Positions 35,595 to 46,115 of a stretch of DNA of 46,115 bases are shown piece by piece. Under the pieces are notes generated by a model. That model saw only the letters and a program-made list of their open reading frames with translations. It was not told the DNA's origin and made no database searches. This DNA is from an uncultured Pseudomonadota bacterium (GTDB lineage Bacteria; Pseudomonadota; Gammaproteobacteria; Ga0077536). The DNA is taken from the NCBI GenBank assembly GCA_902557415.1, contig CACEAA010000010.1, positions 1 through 46,115 on the forward strand. Reading direction: 5' to 3'. The translations under genes and the position numbers were made by a program. Position 1 is the first letter of the stretch. The number at the start of each line of letters is the position of its first letter.

Positions 35595-35611
<17 letters not shown>
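35288..35611 (+). pseudogene. ntrC: ntrC, 5' portion: receiver domain up to a frameshift
   Basis: This is the N-terminal part of the response regulator NtrC. The receiver domain starts with VWIVDDDRAIRWVLERAL and has the phosphorylation Asp55 in VVITDVRMPG and the conserved Thr in VIVMTAYGDLD. In a run of nine G (35575-35583) the frame slips, and the product ends after eight wrong residues. With eight G the frame would read QGGAFEYMPKPFD, the normal NtrC sequence, and join the next feature. The ATG overlaps the ntrB stop (ATGA). A true mutation, a phase-variable tract, transcriptional slippage or a sequencing error would each give this picture. Confidence 0.88.
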
Positions 35612-37813
<2,202 letters not shown>

Positions 37814-37828
37814 TTAAAGGTGATTATT

Positions 37829-38653
37829 TTGGAAAATCAAGCATTCCTTCGTGTGGGTTTATTCTCTATGTGTTTTTTCTTGCTTGTATTTGTAGAGTTT
37901 AGGAGCCCTTTAGTTCGTCATCGCGAGATGTGGACGATTAATCGCCTCACGAACCTACTTTTTTTATTGAGTACGGTTGGGATGTCTCGATTATTGATCT
38001 CTATGTCAGCTGTCAGCGCAGCGATATTTGCACAGTCGAATCAATTTGGGTTTTTTAACGTTTTTCCAGTGCACGCAGGAGTATCATTTTTTATTACGTT
38101 GATTCTTCTAGATTTTCTTATCTATCTTCAACATAGGGCCATGCATGCGGTACCGTTTCTTTGGCGCTTTCATCAAATACATCATGCTGATGAGCGGCTA
38201 GATATAACTACTGGGTTTCGATTTCATCCGGGGGAGATATTTTTTTCAATGATTTATAAGTGGTTAATTGTGTGTCTGATGGGGCCTAGCATCGCAGCAG
38301 TAGTAGTTTTTGAAATTATATTGAATAGTTTTTCGCTTTTTACCCACAGCAACTCAAAGCTACCATCTCGATGCCAAGCAGCGTTAGAGACTATATTTAT
38401 CACCCCTCAGATCCATTGGATCCATCATTCGATTAGACTATTTGAAAGTCAAAAAAACTTTGGTTTCTGTTTGTGTTTGTGGGATAGGTTATTCAAGACC
38501 TATACGCATTATCCTTTGGTCGAAGTCACACGACTTAAGTTTGGTGTGGCAGATATGAATGCGAGACAGAATAATTTTAAGGATATGCTATTGCATCCAT
38601 TTCGAAACATGCATGGCTTGAATTATTTATTAGGCAGGCGAGAAGGGGATTAG
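37829..38653 (+). CDS. Sterol desaturase/fatty acid hydroxylase family protein
   Basis: This membrane protein of about 274 residues has several N-terminal hydrophobic helices and the di-iron histidine boxes of the family: HRAMH, HQIHH, FRFHPGE and IHWIHHS. Such enzymes hydroxylate or desaturate lipids; the substrate here is unknown. The chosen TTG at 37829 has AAAGG eight bases upstream. A GTG at 37820 would add three residues but overlaps that Shine-Dalgarno. It converges with plsC and overlaps its end by 4 bases. It is unrelated in sequence layout to the AlkB-like gene at 2858, though both are di-iron membrane enzymes. Confidence 0.88.
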   Translation: MENQAFLRVGLFSMCFFLLVFVEFRSPLVRHREMWTINRLTNLLFLLSTVGMSRLLISMSAVSAAIFAQSNQFGFFNVFPVHAGVSFFITLILLDFLIYLQHRAMHAVPFLWRFHQIHHADERLDITTGFRFHPGEIFFSMIYKWLIVCLMGPSIAAVVVFEIILNSFSLFTHSNSKLPSRCQAALETIFITPQIHWIHHSIRLFESQKNFGFCLCLWDRLFKTYTHYPLVEVTRLKFGVADMNARQNNFKDMLLHPFRNMHGLNYLLGRREGD

Positions 38654-39375
38654 TTGTCATCCACGTCATTAGGCAATTTTGCGCACGTTATTTCCATCCA
38701 GTTTTCCGCATCCTTGATGATAGCCTTTCTAGTGCGCCCTTTAGTCGATATTGGTGTTCCAATAATGACGTCAATAGTCCCAGAGTGTTTTTTTACAGTG
38801 TTTTTTTTCCAAAAAACTCCGGCATTATGCGCCACCGGTATAATTGGACAGTTAGCTTCTAAGGCAAGGGCGGCACCAGTCTGCGTGAATCGTCCGTTTT
38901 TCCCTACTGCAATGCGCGTACCCTCTGGAAAAAATAGTACCCACCAGCCAGCTTCGATTTTTTTTTGACCTATGTCCAGTATTTTTTTTACGGCTTTTGC
39001 GCCTTGCTTTCTGTTTATAGCAATTGGGTTAAGACACGCGAGACCCCAACCAAAAAAGGGTATTCTCAGAAGCTCTTTTTTTAGGACTTGGGTCTGTTTT
39101 GGAAAGATCATTTGCATCGCTATCGTTTCCCAAGCGGATTGATGCTTGCATAAAATAACTCCTGGTTGATCGGTGATATTTTCTAGACCTTGTACCGCCC
39201 AATGTAAACCACAGGTTATTCTTAACCACAAAAGTGCAAATTTAGACCACAATATGATTATTTTATATCTCGGTGTACTCGGCAGGATGAGCACGCATAT
39301 ACTTACGACTGAGAAGAAAACTGTCAAGGGGATAAGCCCGGCATAGAACATCCAAGATCTTATAGTTGTAAGCAT
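38650..39375 (-). CDS. plsC: 1-acyl-sn-glycerol-3-phosphate acyltransferase PlsC
   Basis: PlsC acylates lysophosphatidic acid to phosphatidic acid at the inner membrane. The 241-residue protein has an N-terminal hydrophobic region (residues ~10-30), the catalytic motif KHQSAWET (His-x4-Glu form), LKKELLRIPFFGW, FPEGTR (glycerol-3-phosphate site) and CPIIPVAHNAG. It lies 36 bases after glyS on the same strand. In many gammaproteobacteria gmhB sits between glyS and plsC; here it is missing. Confidence 0.95.
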   Translation of the reverse strand: MLTTIRSWMFYAGLIPLTVFFSVVSICVLILPSTPRYKIIILWSKFALLWLRITCGLHWAVQGLENITDQPGVILCKHQSAWETIAMQMIFPKQTQVLKKELLRIPFFGWGLACLNPIAINRKQGAKAVKKILDIGQKKIEAGWWVLFFPEGTRIAVGKNGRFTQTGAALALEANCPIIPVAHNAGVFWKKNTVKKHSGTIDVIIGTPISTKGRTRKAIIKDAENWMEITCAKLPNDVDDN

Positions 39376-39411
39376 TGCCCGACGACTTCTTGATCTATTA
39401 AAAACATATAC

Positions 39412-41478
39412 TTAAAGCAGTATCTTATCGATGTCAGCAATTTTACTGAATAGTTCTTGAAGATCGTACAAAAGAGCGACCCGATTCTGTTGGATATCTT
39501 TTTCGTCACATATAATCATGACGCCTTCAAAAAAGTTATTGACGGTATCATTTAGCTCCGCAAGCTTTTTCATATACTCAACATATTTTCGTTCCTTAAA
39601 GAGGATCTCAAGTTGGGGTCTCAGTAAATTCATTTTTTCGGCGAGCTTTTTTTCACTATCATCTATAAGTAGTTTCTCATTCCATCCGATGCGATTTTTT
39701 TGTGCTGATTTTTTCAGAATGTTACTTATGCGTTTATTAGCAGCCGATAGGCTACTAGCCTCTGGCAGCTCGCGATATTCATTTACGGCTTTTATCCGTC
39801 GGTCCTTCTCTAACGGGCTTATCACTTTTAGGCTCGGCACTGCATTAAAAGTGTCAACCGGTAGACCGGATTCGAGGTAGTACGCACGCATTCTGTCATC
39901 GATAAACGACAAAATATCGACCGTATTTTTTTCTGGGAATGAAATTTTGTTGAACTGCTTTGTGGTAATTAATATCAAGTGTTGAAGATCAATTTCGATA
40001 TTGGATTCCACAATTATCCGGAAAACTCCGACCGCAGCCCTGCGTAGAGCGTAAAAATCTTTATCACCTGTTGGAGCCAGACCCACTCCAAATAAACCGA
40101 CTATTGAGTCAATTTTATCGGCTAGAGTCACACATCTTCCGGTAGAGGTTGAGGGAATAGTGTCGCCTGCAAATCTAGGGTGATAAAACTCCTTTATGGC
40201 TAGGGAAACTTCTAGATTTTCACCATCGTTTTCGGCGTAGTAGCCCCCCATAGTACCTTGCAAATCAGGAAATTCTCCAACCATTTCTGAAAGTAAGTCA
40301 CACCTCGCTAGCTGCGCAGCCCTATTAGTGTTTATCTGTTTCGCTTTACAAAGTTCACTGATCTCGCCGGCAACAACAGTAACACGCTTAGTTTTATCTA
40401 ATAGTGTTCCTAGTTTTGTTTGAAATGTCATGCGACCAAGATATTCTTGATTACTTTCTAAGGGTCGAGAGGTGTCGGTTAGGAAGAAGAACTCAGCGTC
40501 GGCTAGCCTAGGTCTTATTACTCTTTCATTCCCGCGCCTCACAACGCCCGGATCTCGACTTTCTATATTGCAGACGGTTACGAAGTCGTTGGTGAGTATA
40601 CCGTCATCAGCTCTAACGGGAAAATATTTCTGATGCTTTTGCATAGAGCTAATTAACACTTCATCGGGTAGAGACAAGAAATGTTTGTCAAAACTACCTT
40701 TAACTAATATTGGCCATTCTACTAGCCCAACAACTTCATCTAAAAGATCATCGTCTAATTCTATTTTTCCATTTAGTTTCTTATTTGTTTTATGAACTTC
40801 ATCAATTATGCGTCTTTTTCTTTTTTCGAATGAAGGAATTACATGCCCTTTGTCTTGCAGCAATTTTTCATATGATTCTGCGCTTGGTATCTCGATTTTT
40901 TCTTGGCCGTGAAAACGATGTCCTCTAGTAACGTTACTACTATTCACCCCCATTAAGGTTGCATGAATCAGTCGACTACCATGTAAAGTCACTAACCACT
41001 GGATAGGTCTTACAAACTCGTCTTTCCTGTCGCCCCATCTCATTTTTTTTGCTACAGGTAGATTTTTTAGCGCCTCTAAGATGAGGTCAGATAAAATTTC
41101 TTTTAGGGCGACGCCTTCAATTTTTTGGGAGTGATACAACCATTCCCCTTCAGAATTCTTCGTTGTAGACAACTCACTAAGGTCTACACCGCAAGAGCGG
41201 GCGAAGCCTGCTGCTGCTTTTGTTGGCTCTCCTTTTTCATTATACGCATGGGTAATTGATGGGCCTTTTCTTTCGTCTATTCGATCATTTTGTTTGTCGG
41301 CTACTTGTTTAATGCATATAGCCAGCCGCCTAGGAGTCGCATAAGCAACGCTCTCTCCAATTGGTACTCCATGCTTGGCAAGAAGCTGTGTAATATTTTT
41401 AGAGAACGCATGGTGTAATTTTTTTAATGATTTAGGAGGTAATTCTTCGGTCCCAATTTCGATTAGTAGTGATTCCAT
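39412..41478 (-). CDS. glyS: Glycyl-tRNA synthetase beta subunit GlyS
   Basis: This 688-residue subunit of the bacterial alpha2beta2 glycyl-tRNA synthetase begins [18 protein letters not shown], as expected. It contains VAYATPRRLAI, WGDRKDEFVRPIQWLV, the HD-like domain segment FPDLQGTMGGYYAENDG and LADKIDSIVGLFGVG, and a C-terminal anticodon-binding-like helical region. It shares a single base with the glyQ stop (TAATG), so translation is coupled. Confidence 0.98.
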   Translation of the reverse strand: MESLLIEIGTEELPPKSLKKLHHAFSKNITQLLAKHGVPIGESVAYATPRRLAICIKQVADKQNDRIDERKGPSITHAYNEKGEPTKAAAGFARSCGVDLSELSTTKNSEGEWLYHSQKIEGVALKEILSDLILEALKNLPVAKKMRWGDRKDEFVRPIQWLVTLHGSRLIHATLMGVNSSNVTRGHRFHGQEKIEIPSAESYEKLLQDKGHVIPSFEKRKRRIIDEVHKTNKKLNGKIELDDDLLDEVVGLVEWPILVKGSFDKHFLSLPDEVLISSMQKHQKYFPVRADDGILTNDFVTVCNIESRDPGVVRRGNERVIRPRLADAEFFFLTDTSRPLESNQEYLGRMTFQTKLGTLLDKTKRVTVVAGEISELCKAKQINTNRAAQLARCDLLSEMVGEFPDLQGTMGGYYAENDGENLEVSLAIKEFYHPRFAGDTIPSTSTGRCVTLADKIDSIVGLFGVGLAPTGDKDFYALRRAAVGVFRIIVESNIEIDLQHLILITTKQFNKISFPEKNTVDILSFIDDRMRAYYLESGLPVDTFNAVPSLKVISPLEKDRRIKAVNEYRELPEASSLSAANKRISNILKKSAQKNRIGWNEKLLIDDSEKKLAEKMNLLRPQLEILFKERKYVEYMKKLAELNDTVNNFFEGVMIICDEKDIQQNRVALLYDLQELFSKIADIDKILL

Positions 41479-42398
41479 TATTTGCGTTCCCCATCGCTTT
41501 TAGCCATTGGGAACCCGAGCGCTTTTCTGGCCTCATAGTGCGCCTCGGCGATTTCTCTGGCGAGAGTGCGTACTCTGAGAATATAGCGTTGTCTCTCTGT
41601 GACTGATATCGCTTTTCTAGCGTCCAATAAATTGAAAGTGTGGGATGCTTTTATCATTTGTTCATAGGCTGGTAATGCGAGACTAGCCTCTATCAAGCGC
41701 GCAGCCTCTCTTTCGCACGTGTCAAACCAATTTATCAAAGATTCTGTGTCAGCTAGCTCAAAATTATATTTTGACATTTGAACTTCATTCTGATGATGAA
41801 TGTCACCGTAAGAGACGACTCCATCGTCTGACTTGTTCCAAGTTAAGCCATAGACTGAATCTACGCCCTGAAGATACATCGCGATTCTCTCCAAACCGTA
41901 TGTGATCTCGCCTGGGACCGGTGCACAGTCTAATCCCCCCACTTGTTGAAAGTAAGTAAACTGTGTAATTTCCATTCCATTTAGCCAGACCTCCCAGCCC
42001 AAGCCCCAGGCACCCAATGTAGGAGACTCCCAATTATCTTCGACGAATCGTACATCGTGCTCCTCTAAATTAAGTCCTAAGTTTTTTAAGGATTCGAGGT
42101 ATTGTTCTTGGATATCAGTTGGGGAAGGTTTAAGCACTACTTGGAATTGGTAATAGTGCTGTAAGCGATTCGGATTTTCGCCATAGCGTCCATCTGTAGG
42201 CCTCCGAGATGGTTGTACGTAAGCCGCTTTCCAAGGCTCCGGGCCGATAGCTTTTAGAAAGGTCGAAGGATGGAAAGTCCCAGCACCCATTTCCATGTCA
42301 TAGGGTTGTAAGATCACGCATCCCTGTTCTCCCCAGAAATTTTGGAGTCTGAAGATTAGATCCTGGAATGTCTTCGGTACCGCTATGTTTTTTGTCAT
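41478..42398 (-). CDS. glyQ: Glycyl-tRNA synthetase alpha subunit GlyQ
   Basis: GlyQ holds the class II catalytic site that activates glycine. From the ATG at 42398 ([15 protein letters not shown]) it has 306 residues, close to the usual ~303. An upstream in-frame ATG at 42458 would add 20 residues (rich in Asn, Pro and Tyr) that the family lacks; neither start has a clear Shine-Dalgarno. Landmarks are [57 protein letters not shown] and [14 protein letters not shown]. Confidence 0.97.
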   Translation of the reverse strand: MTKNIAVPKTFQDLIFRLQNFWGEQGCVILQPYDMEMGAGTFHPSTFLKAIGPEPWKAAYVQPSRRPTDGRYGENPNRLQHYYQFQVVLKPSPTDIQEQYLESLKNLGLNLEEHDVRFVEDNWESPTLGAWGLGWEVWLNGMEITQFTYFQQVGGLDCAPVPGEITYGLERIAMYLQGVDSVYGLTWNKSDDGVVSYGDIHHQNEVQMSKYNFELADTESLINWFDTCEREAARLIEASLALPAYEQMIKASHTFNLLDARKAISVTERQRYILRVRTLAREIAEAHYEARKALGFPMAKSDGERK

Positions 42399-42551
42399 TT
42401 CTGCGTAAATACTATTTGGATTAGGCTTATTATAAGCGTAAGAGCATGAATTAGGCATTTAAAACTGCAAAATCGGAAATTACGAAGCTTACCTAAGCGT
42501 CGCGTGGTTATTCTGTAATTGAACTAACTGTCGTGACTGTAGGAAGTTTTG

Positions 42552-43595
42552 CTACATCTGATCTGAATTTTCTTTTGGTCGAATTAGGTCGTCGAACTTT
42601 CTATTTATCATTCGTCGTTTGTAAGCGGGAATTTCATAGGCCCAGCCATGTAATTTGCTATTTATTTTCTCTATCGCGGCATTTTGCATTTCATCTAGAG
42701 GTTTGTCCGTGTCTTTTTCTTGACTGGCTTCAAACACGGTATAGTGTTTATTCTCCCAGATATAATCTTTGAGAAGTATTTCGAGACCACTAAAAGTCGT
42801 AATTCTAGTTTTTTGCGTTGGCTCTAGGTCTGTGACTAGTTGCGCTGAGACAACATTATTAAGTCTCAGGTCCATCAAAATTGCGGGAATGCTTGATATA
42901 ATTGTTTTAGATTTCATTTCGAATGATTCGGGAACCTCTTGCAGATTGAAGAAATCCTCTGATTCGGATTTCTTAGAAATAATGATTTTCTGCTCGTCGG
43001 GAACGTCTATCGTCAGTCGCCTGATACTTTTACTATCTATGTCAATAATTTGAGGATCGAGCCAGTCTATCGGGTTGGTCGACGCGGTAATCTGTCCGGC
43101 TACTAATTGTGCCGCAGTTGCATCACTCAGCCTTATATATCGTTGGGCTGTACTGGTTCCTTTTGGGCTCAGTCCAACTAGTAAAGAGACGAGTTTTTTT
43201 TCGCCAGCGCTCACTGTAATCTTGCTTGCTAGAGAGCCTTCTAGCGACAGGTCATTCACTCCTAGCTTGGCGTACTTATCGGCTAAGCTAGTTTTAGTCT
43301 CTAGTATTGCTAAGTTACTAAGCTCAAGTGCCAATCTTTTTATTCCGCTAGTAGAAGCAGGATAGTTGTCTTTATTATGTAGATACCAACTACCTTCAAT
43401 TTTTCTAAGGATCGATTTAAATTTTCTGTCCTCGATAGTTATCTCGGTTATTTCATTGACACTATCAATTAGTGCAGGGAAGAGACTGGTGGTCACAATT
43501 TCTGACTGAGGCTTATTGTCTAGTGAAACCTTCCACGCAGTCGCGGTTATTAGAAGTGTAATACAAAAAATAACGACGATTTTTGGTTTAAACAT
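42552..43595 (-). CDS. DUF4340 domain-containing protein
   Basis: This 347-residue protein has one N-terminal membrane helix (residues ~6-22) and a large extracytoplasmic part. The repeated pattern, a hydrophobic strand followed by KFKSILRKIEGSWYLHNKDNYPA-type segments and then RLALELSNLAILETKT, is typical of DUF4340. Such proteins are nearly always encoded after a GldG-like gene in ABC-type operons, and the function is unknown. It overlaps the upstream gldG-like gene by 8 bases. A 90-base gap separates it from glyQ on the same strand. Confidence 0.85.
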   Translation of the reverse strand: MFKPKIVVIFCITLLITATAWKVSLDNKPQSEIVTTSLFPALIDSVNEITEITIEDRKFKSILRKIEGSWYLHNKDNYPASTSGIKRLALELSNLAILETKTSLADKYAKLGVNDLSLEGSLASKITVSAGEKKLVSLLVGLSPKGTSTAQRYIRLSDATAAQLVAGQITASTNPIDWLDPQIIDIDSKSIRRLTIDVPDEQKIIISKKSESEDFFNLQEVPESFEMKSKTIISSIPAILMDLRLNNVVSAQLVTDLEPTQKTRITTFSGLEILLKDYIWENKHYTVFEASQEKDTDKPLDEMQNAAIEKINSKLHGWAYEIPAYKRRMINRKFDDLIRPKENSDQM

Positions 43596-45495
43596 TTTGA
43601 TTTTTGCGCTTTATTAACTTGCTTGATTGTTTTAGTCCATTAGCAACGATCAAGGATAAGAATATTAACAAGGGGACGAAAGCAGTGTTAGCAAATGTGA
43701 GCATGCCGCCTAATCTCTCGATGTTGTCTTGTAATTCATGTTGTACGGCCCTCAATTCCTTTCTTGTTTTTATTTGTTCAGATCTAAATCTTTCTACCTC
43801 AACTTTCTGTTCCGCGCTAAGAATTAGCTCTCCATCAATTTGTTGCCCTTGAATTCGAGAAAGATTTTCTTCGGCTACTTTGAGTTTCTCTTGGAGAGCT
43901 TGCTCTTTGTCTCTAAATTGTTCTTCAGCTTTCCTTTGTATCTCAAGTACGATCTCGAAGGGGCGAGTATACTGCCCTCTACTTCTCAAACTAATTAGGT
44001 CATCATTACCACCTAAGTTATCTACCGCATTCACTAGAAAGTCAGCGTTATTTGCAAATGCTTCAGGTATTCTCATTCCTGCAAATCCTGAGAATCGAAC
44101 CCAAAACCTGTCTGCCAGGATATCTGTATCTGACACTAAAATGAGATTAGTCGGATATTCGGATGCCAATAAGTGATTTTTATCGACGTCATAGTTTTCT
44201 TCTGAGGTTTTTAGCTCGTCAGGAAGTGGGGTAGAGAAACTAGAACTGTATTTTCCAGTGACTCTAACCGCAATTAAGTGATTTTTTTGATCGCTACTAA
44301 AATCGTCAATGAGAGATGACGGATCGCTCGCGGTTATAACAGAGTTCTTCTCAACTAATCCTGACGAGAGACTAGCTGTTAAAAGAGGCGTGTATGTTAA
44401 ATCCACTTTGGCGTCGATTTCTAGGCTACCCGCGGTACCCACATTTACTGTATTGAGCTGGTTCGTTGTGAAGTCCTGTCCATTTAATGATTTTCCTTGG
44501 AGCTGGATCCACGGGAGATAGTCCACTTCTCTAGGCCCCCGAGCAGTATTAAAATTAACACGCACAGCTGAAGATGGATCGCCAATGACATGGCTACTGT
44601 TTAATTCGATTCCCACGGCTTCAAAAATAGTATCAAGTTTCGAGCCCAACTCGGGCATGACTCCGGGAGTCTCGGGGTTAGGTTGTGTTGGGTCCTGTTC
44701 GGCAAGGGGGTCTACGAAAATTAAGGCCTTACCCCCTTTGACTAAAAATTGGTCTATAGCATACTGAGTTTTGACAGGTAAATCTTTTGGATGAATTAAA
44801 ATTAGGGTATCTATGTCATCACTGATCGATGGTGTATCCGTGGGGAGCGGCTTTATTTCATGAAATTCTTTTAAAAACGTAATTGCTGTGAGTTCAGGCT
44901 TTACGACCTGACCAGTTTGCGGATCGGTTTCTGATAGTATCGGTAGGTCGGTAATTAGACCGATAACTCGTTTTTTAGGGTCGTTAAGCTTGTATATTAT
45001 TTTCGTTAGATCGTACTCGAGCGCGGTTTCTTGATCCGGGCTAAGTACTTCGATAACTTCGCGATCGTCTGTTGTATTAGTTGCCACTAGTCCCAGGTAC
45101 CCAACTTCACCGTTGGCCCCAAGGCTTAGCTGCCTGATTCCGGCGCCTACTGCCTCATCTTCTGCTTCGGAGAACGGAGCGGGATCAATTACGTAGAGTT
45201 TGATCTTTCCGTTACTGTTAGCGACATACTCATTGAGTAGATCTTTGACACGTTTGCCATAGTTCGATAACTGCGGTAGTCCGGCTAATTGCTTTGATGA
45301 GAAATACAACCTAATAGAAAGTGGTTCATCGATATCAGAAAGTATGTTGTAAGTTCCTGGTGCCAGAGTATAGAGTCGGTTTTCTGTAAGATCGAGCCGT
45401 GCTGAAGTCAGGGTCTCATTACTTATTATATTTATTCCGAGGAACATAGTTGTGGCTAATATTAAACCGGTGACTGAAACTAATTTTCGATTCAT
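43588..45495 (-). CDS. GldG-like ABC-type transport system auxiliary protein
   Basis: This protein of about 635 residues begins MNRKLVSVTGLILATTMF, a membrane helix, followed by the family landmark SARLDLTENRLYTLAPGTYNIL. The periplasmic part contains IRLYFSS, LYVIDPAPFSEAEDEAVGAG, and the KALIFVDPLAEQDP segment of the GIFT-like domain. A coiled coil (residues ~510-580, EEQFRDKEQALQEKLKVAEENLSR pattern) precedes a second membrane helix at the C-terminus. A TTG at 45561 would add 22 residues and overlap the permease gene. The family is named for gliding-motility proteins but is widespread in non-gliding proteobacteria. Confidence 0.87.
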   Translation of the reverse strand: MNRKLVSVTGLILATTMFLGINIISNETLTSARLDLTENRLYTLAPGTYNILSDIDEPLSIRLYFSSKQLAGLPQLSNYGKRVKDLLNEYVANSNGKIKLYVIDPAPFSEAEDEAVGAGIRQLSLGANGEVGYLGLVATNTTDDREVIEVLSPDQETALEYDLTKIIYKLNDPKKRVIGLITDLPILSETDPQTGQVVKPELTAITFLKEFHEIKPLPTDTPSISDDIDTLILIHPKDLPVKTQYAIDQFLVKGGKALIFVDPLAEQDPTQPNPETPGVMPELGSKLDTIFEAVGIELNSSHVIGDPSSAVRVNFNTARGPREVDYLPWIQLQGKSLNGQDFTTNQLNTVNVGTAGSLEIDAKVDLTYTPLLTASLSSGLVEKNSVITASDPSSLIDDFSSDQKNHLIAVRVTGKYSSSFSTPLPDELKTSEENYDVDKNHLLASEYPTNLILVSDTDILADRFWVRFSGFAGMRIPEAFANNADFLVNAVDNLGGNDDLISLRSRGQYTRPFEIVLEIQRKAEEQFRDKEQALQEKLKVAEENLSRIQGQQIDGELILSAEQKVEVERFRSEQIKTRKELRAVQHELQDNIERLGGMLTFANTAFVPLLIFLSLIVANGLKQSSKLIKRKNQNV

Positions 45496-45538
45496 GATAT
45501 TTTTTCGTAAATGTCGTTTTAAGATTGTTAAGTATTTT

Positions 45539-46115
45539 TTAGTTACTTTTGTTGACTTCAATCGCGATCACATTAAGGTATAACCAAAATATGATTAGGG
45601 TAGTGAAAAAAATTATATCTCTTAGGTCAATTACTCCTTTTTGAATCGAGTCAAAGTGGGTAAGAAAACTAAAAGAGGCTATTACATCGATAATACTTTG
45701 TGGTGCCCAAGAGGCGAAGATATCCAGGACCATCGGAAAGCCACTCAGGTTGAACACTAGGCAGATCATAAAGCTAGTAACGAAAGCGATCACCTGGTTT
45801 TTTGTTAGCGCGGAGACGCATGAACCGATTGATAGGAATCCTCCAGCCATCAAGATACTTCCAAGGTAGCTTGCCGCAATTACAGTATTGTCAGGTTGCC
45901 CAAGGTAGTTTACCGTGAGCCAAATGGGGACGGTACCCAATAACGCTACTGCTGTGAAGCACCAGGCGGCAAAAAATTTTCCGACAACACTAGCGCTTAG
46001 CGAAATTGGAAGCGTTAGCATAAGTTCTATGGTTCCAGATTTTCTCTCTTCAGACCAAAGTCTCATCGAGATAGCCGGTATTAAAAACATGTATAACCAA
46101 GGATGGAACTCAAAG
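45539..46115 (-). CDS. GldF-like ABC transporter permease (5' end beyond the window)
   Basis: The frame stays open to the right edge; the ATG at 46090 is probably internal, since the preceding codons read FEFHPWLY. The visible part has the landmark PAISMRLWSEERKSGTIELMLTLPIS, then about five hydrophobic segments of an ABC-2 type permease. An ATP-binding partner (GldA-like) is expected outside the window. The 3' end overlaps the longer form of the gldG-like gene by 23 bases, and together with DUF4340 they form a three-gene operon. Confidence 0.85.
   Translation of the reverse strand, partial: FEFHPWLYMFLIPAISMRLWSEERKSGTIELMLTLPISLSASVVGKFFAAWCFTAVALLGTVPIWLTVNYLGQPDNTVIAASYLGSILMAGGFLSIGSCVSALTKNQVIAFVTSFMICLVFNLSGFPMVLDIFASWAPQSIIDVIASFSFLTHFDSIQKGVIDLRDIIFFTTLIIFWLYLNVIAIEVNKSN

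Noticed and set aside
42399-42458. Twenty extra residues at the GlyQ N-terminus
   Set aside because: The segment is low in conserved character and the family starts close to the ATG at 42398; not fully excluded.

Overview
The window looks like a piece of a gammaproteobacterial chromosome, moderately AT-rich by eye and probably from a free-living aquatic lineage. Several gene neighbourhoods are gammaproteobacterial hallmarks: rpsU-yqeY-dnaG-rpoD followed by a tRNA; tsaD divergent from rpsU with plsY, folB and cca nearby (the Pseudomonas-like order); trxA-rho divergent from rhlB; the tiny lptM in front of lysA; glnA-ntrB-ntrC; and glyQ-glyS with plsC. No insertion sequence, prophage, CRISPR array or rRNA was seen. 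No gene-free stretch exceeds 300 bases; the longest is 4049-4320.

Layout. 1-11052 is the accessory part. It holds the 3' end of a molybdopterin oxidoreductase, a MetX-like alpha/beta hydrolase, an AlkB-type membrane di-iron monooxygenase, an acyl-CoA ligase, a SnoaL/NTF2-fold protein, a spinster-type MFS transporter and a VOC-fold protein, then a flavocytochrome c sulfide dehydrogenase pair (fccB, fccA-like) and a tetraheme NapC/NirT cytochrome. 11217-17539 is the macromolecular-synthesis block (tRNA-CAU, rpoD, dnaG, yqeY, rpsU, tsaD, plsY). 17628-19764 is a pterin/folate block: folB, a folK-like gene, a lipoprotein and a folM-like reductase. 19813-23517 holds midA, a continuous uppP-msrA fusion and cca. 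23556-29386 holds an NDUFA9-like epimerase, a nitroreductase, hemH, a Nudix hydrolase, a HIT protein, rho and trxA. 29487-32427 holds rhlB, lptM and lysA. 32429-36704 is the nitrogen-control block: glnA with a sigma-54 promoter and paired NtrC sites, then ntrB and a frame-interrupted ntrC. 36701-42458 holds hemB, a sterol-desaturase-family hydroxylase, plsC, glyS and glyQ. 42552 to the end is a GldF/GldG/DUF4340 ABC-type operon running off the right edge.

Most notable: (1) one reading frame joins a full-length undecaprenyl-diphosphatase to a full-length methionine sulfoxide reductase A; (2) ntrC is broken by one extra base in a run of nine G; (3) two neighbouring pterin genes, folK-like and folM-like, have no ATG/GTG/TTG start that would include their conserved N-termini, and folM has a good Shine-Dalgarno nine bases before an ATT; (4) a near-perfect NtrC operator is embedded in the first codons of ntrB, matching a 32-bp-spaced site pair ahead of the glnA sigma-54 promoter; (5) RhlB has a predicted N-terminal membrane helix. 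All functional calls come from reading translated sequence and motifs; no database search was run.
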